A stretch of DNA of 64,000 nucleotides from Ascarosepion bandense. Its lineage: Eukaryota; Mollusca; Cephalopoda; Sepiida; Sepiidae. The position numbers were made by a program, and so were the translations under genes. Below the pieces are notes generated by a model that searched no databases, was not told the DNA's origin, and saw only the letters and a list, made by a program, of their open reading frames with translations. This document shows positions 62,085 to 64,000 of this stretch, piece by piece. The stretch lies in assembly GCA_037127315.1 (NCBI GenBank), contig JBBBDQ010000398.1, forward strand, positions 5,192,501-5,256,500, read 5' to 3'. How positions within the stretch are numbered: the first letter of the stretch is position 1; each line of letters opens with the position of its first letter.

Positions 62085-62430
62085 AGTATATAGTGTAAAG
62101 CGGGCTTATTTTTATAATCGTATCTTTAATTTAATCTTGAACTATGACTATCTTTAGCTGATATTTTGCCTCCAGTGTAAACCACTTTTAACTCGCTTGC
62201 AAGCAGGGCTTTCTTTTGTTTTACCCTAATGTATATCGAATCTGCGATGAACATGACGCACATGAAAACTGAGCATAAATAATAATTGTGTTTCTCATAA
62301 TAATACGTATTTGAAGCTTTAATATGTTTCTGAATTCATCAATCTGGCCTAACCAAACGGATAAGGAATAAATTAATCCTGACAGTTTGAACATTTGTAG
62401 CGTTCTGCCTTAGAAGTGTGAATTAAGGAA
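62085..62430. other. Unassigned DNA
   Basis: AT-rich sequence with more agtgtaaa words (62091, 62175), as before the LINE at 61450. Confidence 0.4.
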
Positions 62431-62433
62431 ATC

Positions 62434-62723
62434 TGTTGTGGTGCAGTGGATATTGGCTCAGAACGAGAAATCGGGGAGCCGAGTTCGAATTCCAGTTGAA
62501 TTCATTGCATTCACTTACGCTCAAATAACCTTAGTCCGTCTGTTCCTTCTAGTTATGGGTTAAATAACAGGACAGATTGGGTTTTATAGCCTTGGCTCGC
62601 AACCAGTCTACTGTAGAAAGCAATGGCAACCTACTGCGGGATAATCTTCTGCCCAGTTAGTCATGTCTCTTTCGAGTCATGATTGCCCAAGCGTGTTTCA
62701 CGTATGGCGCTTAACTGACTGAT
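62434..62723 (+). mobile_element. tRNA-derived SINE, full length
   Basis: tgttgtggtgcagtggatat (A box), gagccgagttcgaattccag (B box), attcacttacgctcaaataa, a 10-base deletion before tagtccgtctgttccttcta, atgggttaaataacaggaca, accagtctactgtagaaagc, gcaacctactgcgggataat, stem catgtctctttcgagtcatg and tail ggcgcttaactgactgat. Promoter boxes look intact. Confidence 0.87.
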
Positions 62724-62724
62724 A

Positions 62725-63290
62725 GAGCTATGCTTATTTCTGACAGAAATTCGTCGAAAATTCAAAATCCAGTCTCTATCTCGTTGGTGATTTTTTGTTA
62801 GAATGAATGTAGATGTGCAAATATTTGTTTGCATCTACGTTACAAAGTTGAATGATTCGTTGGTTGATTAAAATATCCTCCCTAAGTACACCATTACTAA
62901 GGCCTCATACGCGATAGGACGGTTCGACAATCTGACAGGCCACGTACCGTAGAGTTATCCATAGAGATAAAGCTACTCTAATACACCTGTATTTCACTAG
63001 AACCACTGAGCTGTACATTGCCGGAAAACCATTTAATGATGTCGTTTGTTACGATTTAGCGATTTTGCCCACTTGAGACGAAATACGTTTCCAACATTTA
63101 ATGGATCGCAGTAAGAGACTGTGCATCTCCAGCGTTACAGGGATCATAATTGCCTCATCGAAGAGGTTGAAGTGTTCGCCTTGTGTATTGTTTCTTCTGT
63201 TATTGACATGAGCGAGGCACGCAAACAGAAATAGAAAGACATGTCCTTATATGTTGAATATTTTCCAATACAGTGATATAAGAAAATGCA
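62725..63290. other. Unassigned DNA
   Basis: Mixed-composition sequence with no recognised feature. Confidence 0.45.
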
Positions 63291-63299
63291 TCAATAGAT

Positions 63300-63435
63300 A
63301 AAAAGATAGATAGAGAGAGAGTGAGAGAGAGAGAGACAGAGAAAGAGACAGACAGAGACAGACAGAGAGGGACAGGGAGAGAGACAAAAAGACAGAAAGA
63401 AAGTGTGAGGTATCGTCAGGCAAGTGAAATGGAAG

Positions 63436-63488
<53 letters not shown>

Positions 63489-63499
63489 TGAACAAGTTG

Positions 63500-63557
<58 letters not shown>
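63300..63557. repeat. GA-rich tract and (GATA)n microsatellite
   Basis: 63308-63400 is built of GAGA/GACA words. 63437-63487 and 63500-63557 are runs of GATA units separated by tgaacaagttga. The isoleucine/serine/tyrosine-rich minus frames here are artefacts. Confidence 0.93.
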
Positions 63558-63558
<1 letters not shown>

Positions 63559-63599
63559 CTGAATAGAATAGGGTACATAAAAAGAATATGCTAGGAAAG

Positions 63600-63860
63600 C
63601 GTTTAATATGAGGTTTTATTTAAAATTCGATATGGTCACCAGATTATGCTACCAGCTTCTCAACTTGCCCAACAATCGCATGAACGGATTTCACCAATAA
63701 CACTTGTTGTATGGAAGACATAACTTCTAGTAAACCCCTTTCAAATTCTTGTAAACTTTTCATTTTCTCCTTTAGCGAACCCCAAAGACAAAATTTAAAG
63801 GTTTTACTTCAGAACTCTTTGCTGGCAACTCATACATAAAATAGACAGTTACTTTAATAT
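63600..63860 (-). pseudogene. Mariner/Tc1 transposase C-terminal relic
   Basis: The minus strand reads LCLWGSLKEKMKSLQEFERG, LLEVMSSIQQ, a segment with VHAIVGQVEKLVA, then after a stop SGDHIEF. This follows the mariner pattern FFLWG.LK..VY....TL.EL...I...I..I......+V..N...RL..C....GGHIE. The catalytic aspartate just upstream is lost. Disabled by frameshift and stop. Confidence 0.55.
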
Positions 63861-63864
63861 TACC

Positions 63865-64000
63865 ATGTATAAGAGGTATAATGTGTAAAACAGTTTTCCA
63901 AGTAGCGACTGCACAGAAAAAGATTTTATGAAATATTATAAAATCAAATTTAATATTAATTCCGATTCATTATTCATTCATAAGCATGGAACACGAAAGA
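63865..64000. other. Unassigned window end
   Basis: AT-rich sequence. No feature was recognised before the window ends. Confidence 0.4.

Noticed and set aside
62434..62510. Possible true tRNA genes at the SINE heads
   Set aside because: A and B boxes are present, but the sequences do not fold as complete tRNAs by eye, and each continues into the same SINE body.
63247..63578. Isoleucine/serine/tyrosine-rich minus frames
   Set aside because: Direct translation of (GATA)n and (GAGA)n repeats.
1..64000. Bacterial, plasmid or phage origin, or an operon-type gene system
   Set aside because: No coding density, no ribosome-binding pattern, and abundant SINEs, LINEs and microsatellites indicate animal nuclear DNA.

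Overview
The window is eukaryotic, AT-rich, repeat-saturated intergenic (or intronic) DNA. I could not identify a single intact host protein-coding gene. The mixture of repeats points to a mollusc, most likely a cephalopod of the octopus type: many tRNA-derived SINEs, RTE-clade and Jockey/CR1-group LINE fragments, mariner/Tc1 relics, non-autonomous Helitrons, 5S rRNA-derived repeats and long (AT)n, (TG)n, (CT)n and (GATA)n microsatellites. That assignment is an inference from repeat types, not from a diagnostic gene.

Layout. 1-6.8 kb: mariner relic, a 5S-rRNA-headed SINE with target-site duplications, a second decayed 5S copy, tandem tail-type SINE units, an RTE relic split by an LTR-like insertion, a SINE dimer and a LINE 3' end. 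7-16 kb: microsatellites, a hairpin MITE, a long AT-cored palindrome, two tRNA-SINEs and the best RTE reverse transcriptase (11.7-12.8 kb), then a 43-bp tandem repeat and a decayed mariner-like tail. 16-21 kb: a cluster of GC-rich hairpins, a LINE reverse-transcriptase relic and several microsatellites. 21-32 kb: Tc1 relic, RTE-derived repeated segments, a Helitron with a readable empty site, tail-type SINE trimer, several tRNA-SINEs, a second Helitron and a solo LTR nested in a SINE. 33-43 kb: a strikingly pyrimidine-rich strand into which SINEs, an internally deleted mariner, LINEs, RTEs, a 5S-like copy and a third Helitron have inserted. 43-50 kb: a 0.66-kb foldback element, an unclassified inverted-repeat family, a fourth Helitron and LINE relics. 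51.9-56.3 kb: about 25 head-to-tail ~139-bp copies of a tRNA-SINE-derived unit, with an inverted duplicate of its flank. 56-64 kb: more LINE, RTE and SINE pieces, a perfect 29-bp-arm palindrome, a (GATA)n tract and a mariner relic.

The elements do not form a pathway. They record layered insertion: LTR into SINE, Helitron into an RTE-derived repeat, LTR-like insert into RTE. They also suggest dependence relations, since SINEs share 3' ends with a LINE and MITE-like elements share ends with mariners. The most unusual object is the 51.97-55.41 kb array, which looks like a SINE turning into a satellite: most copies have lost the pol III promoter boxes that the edge copies still carry.
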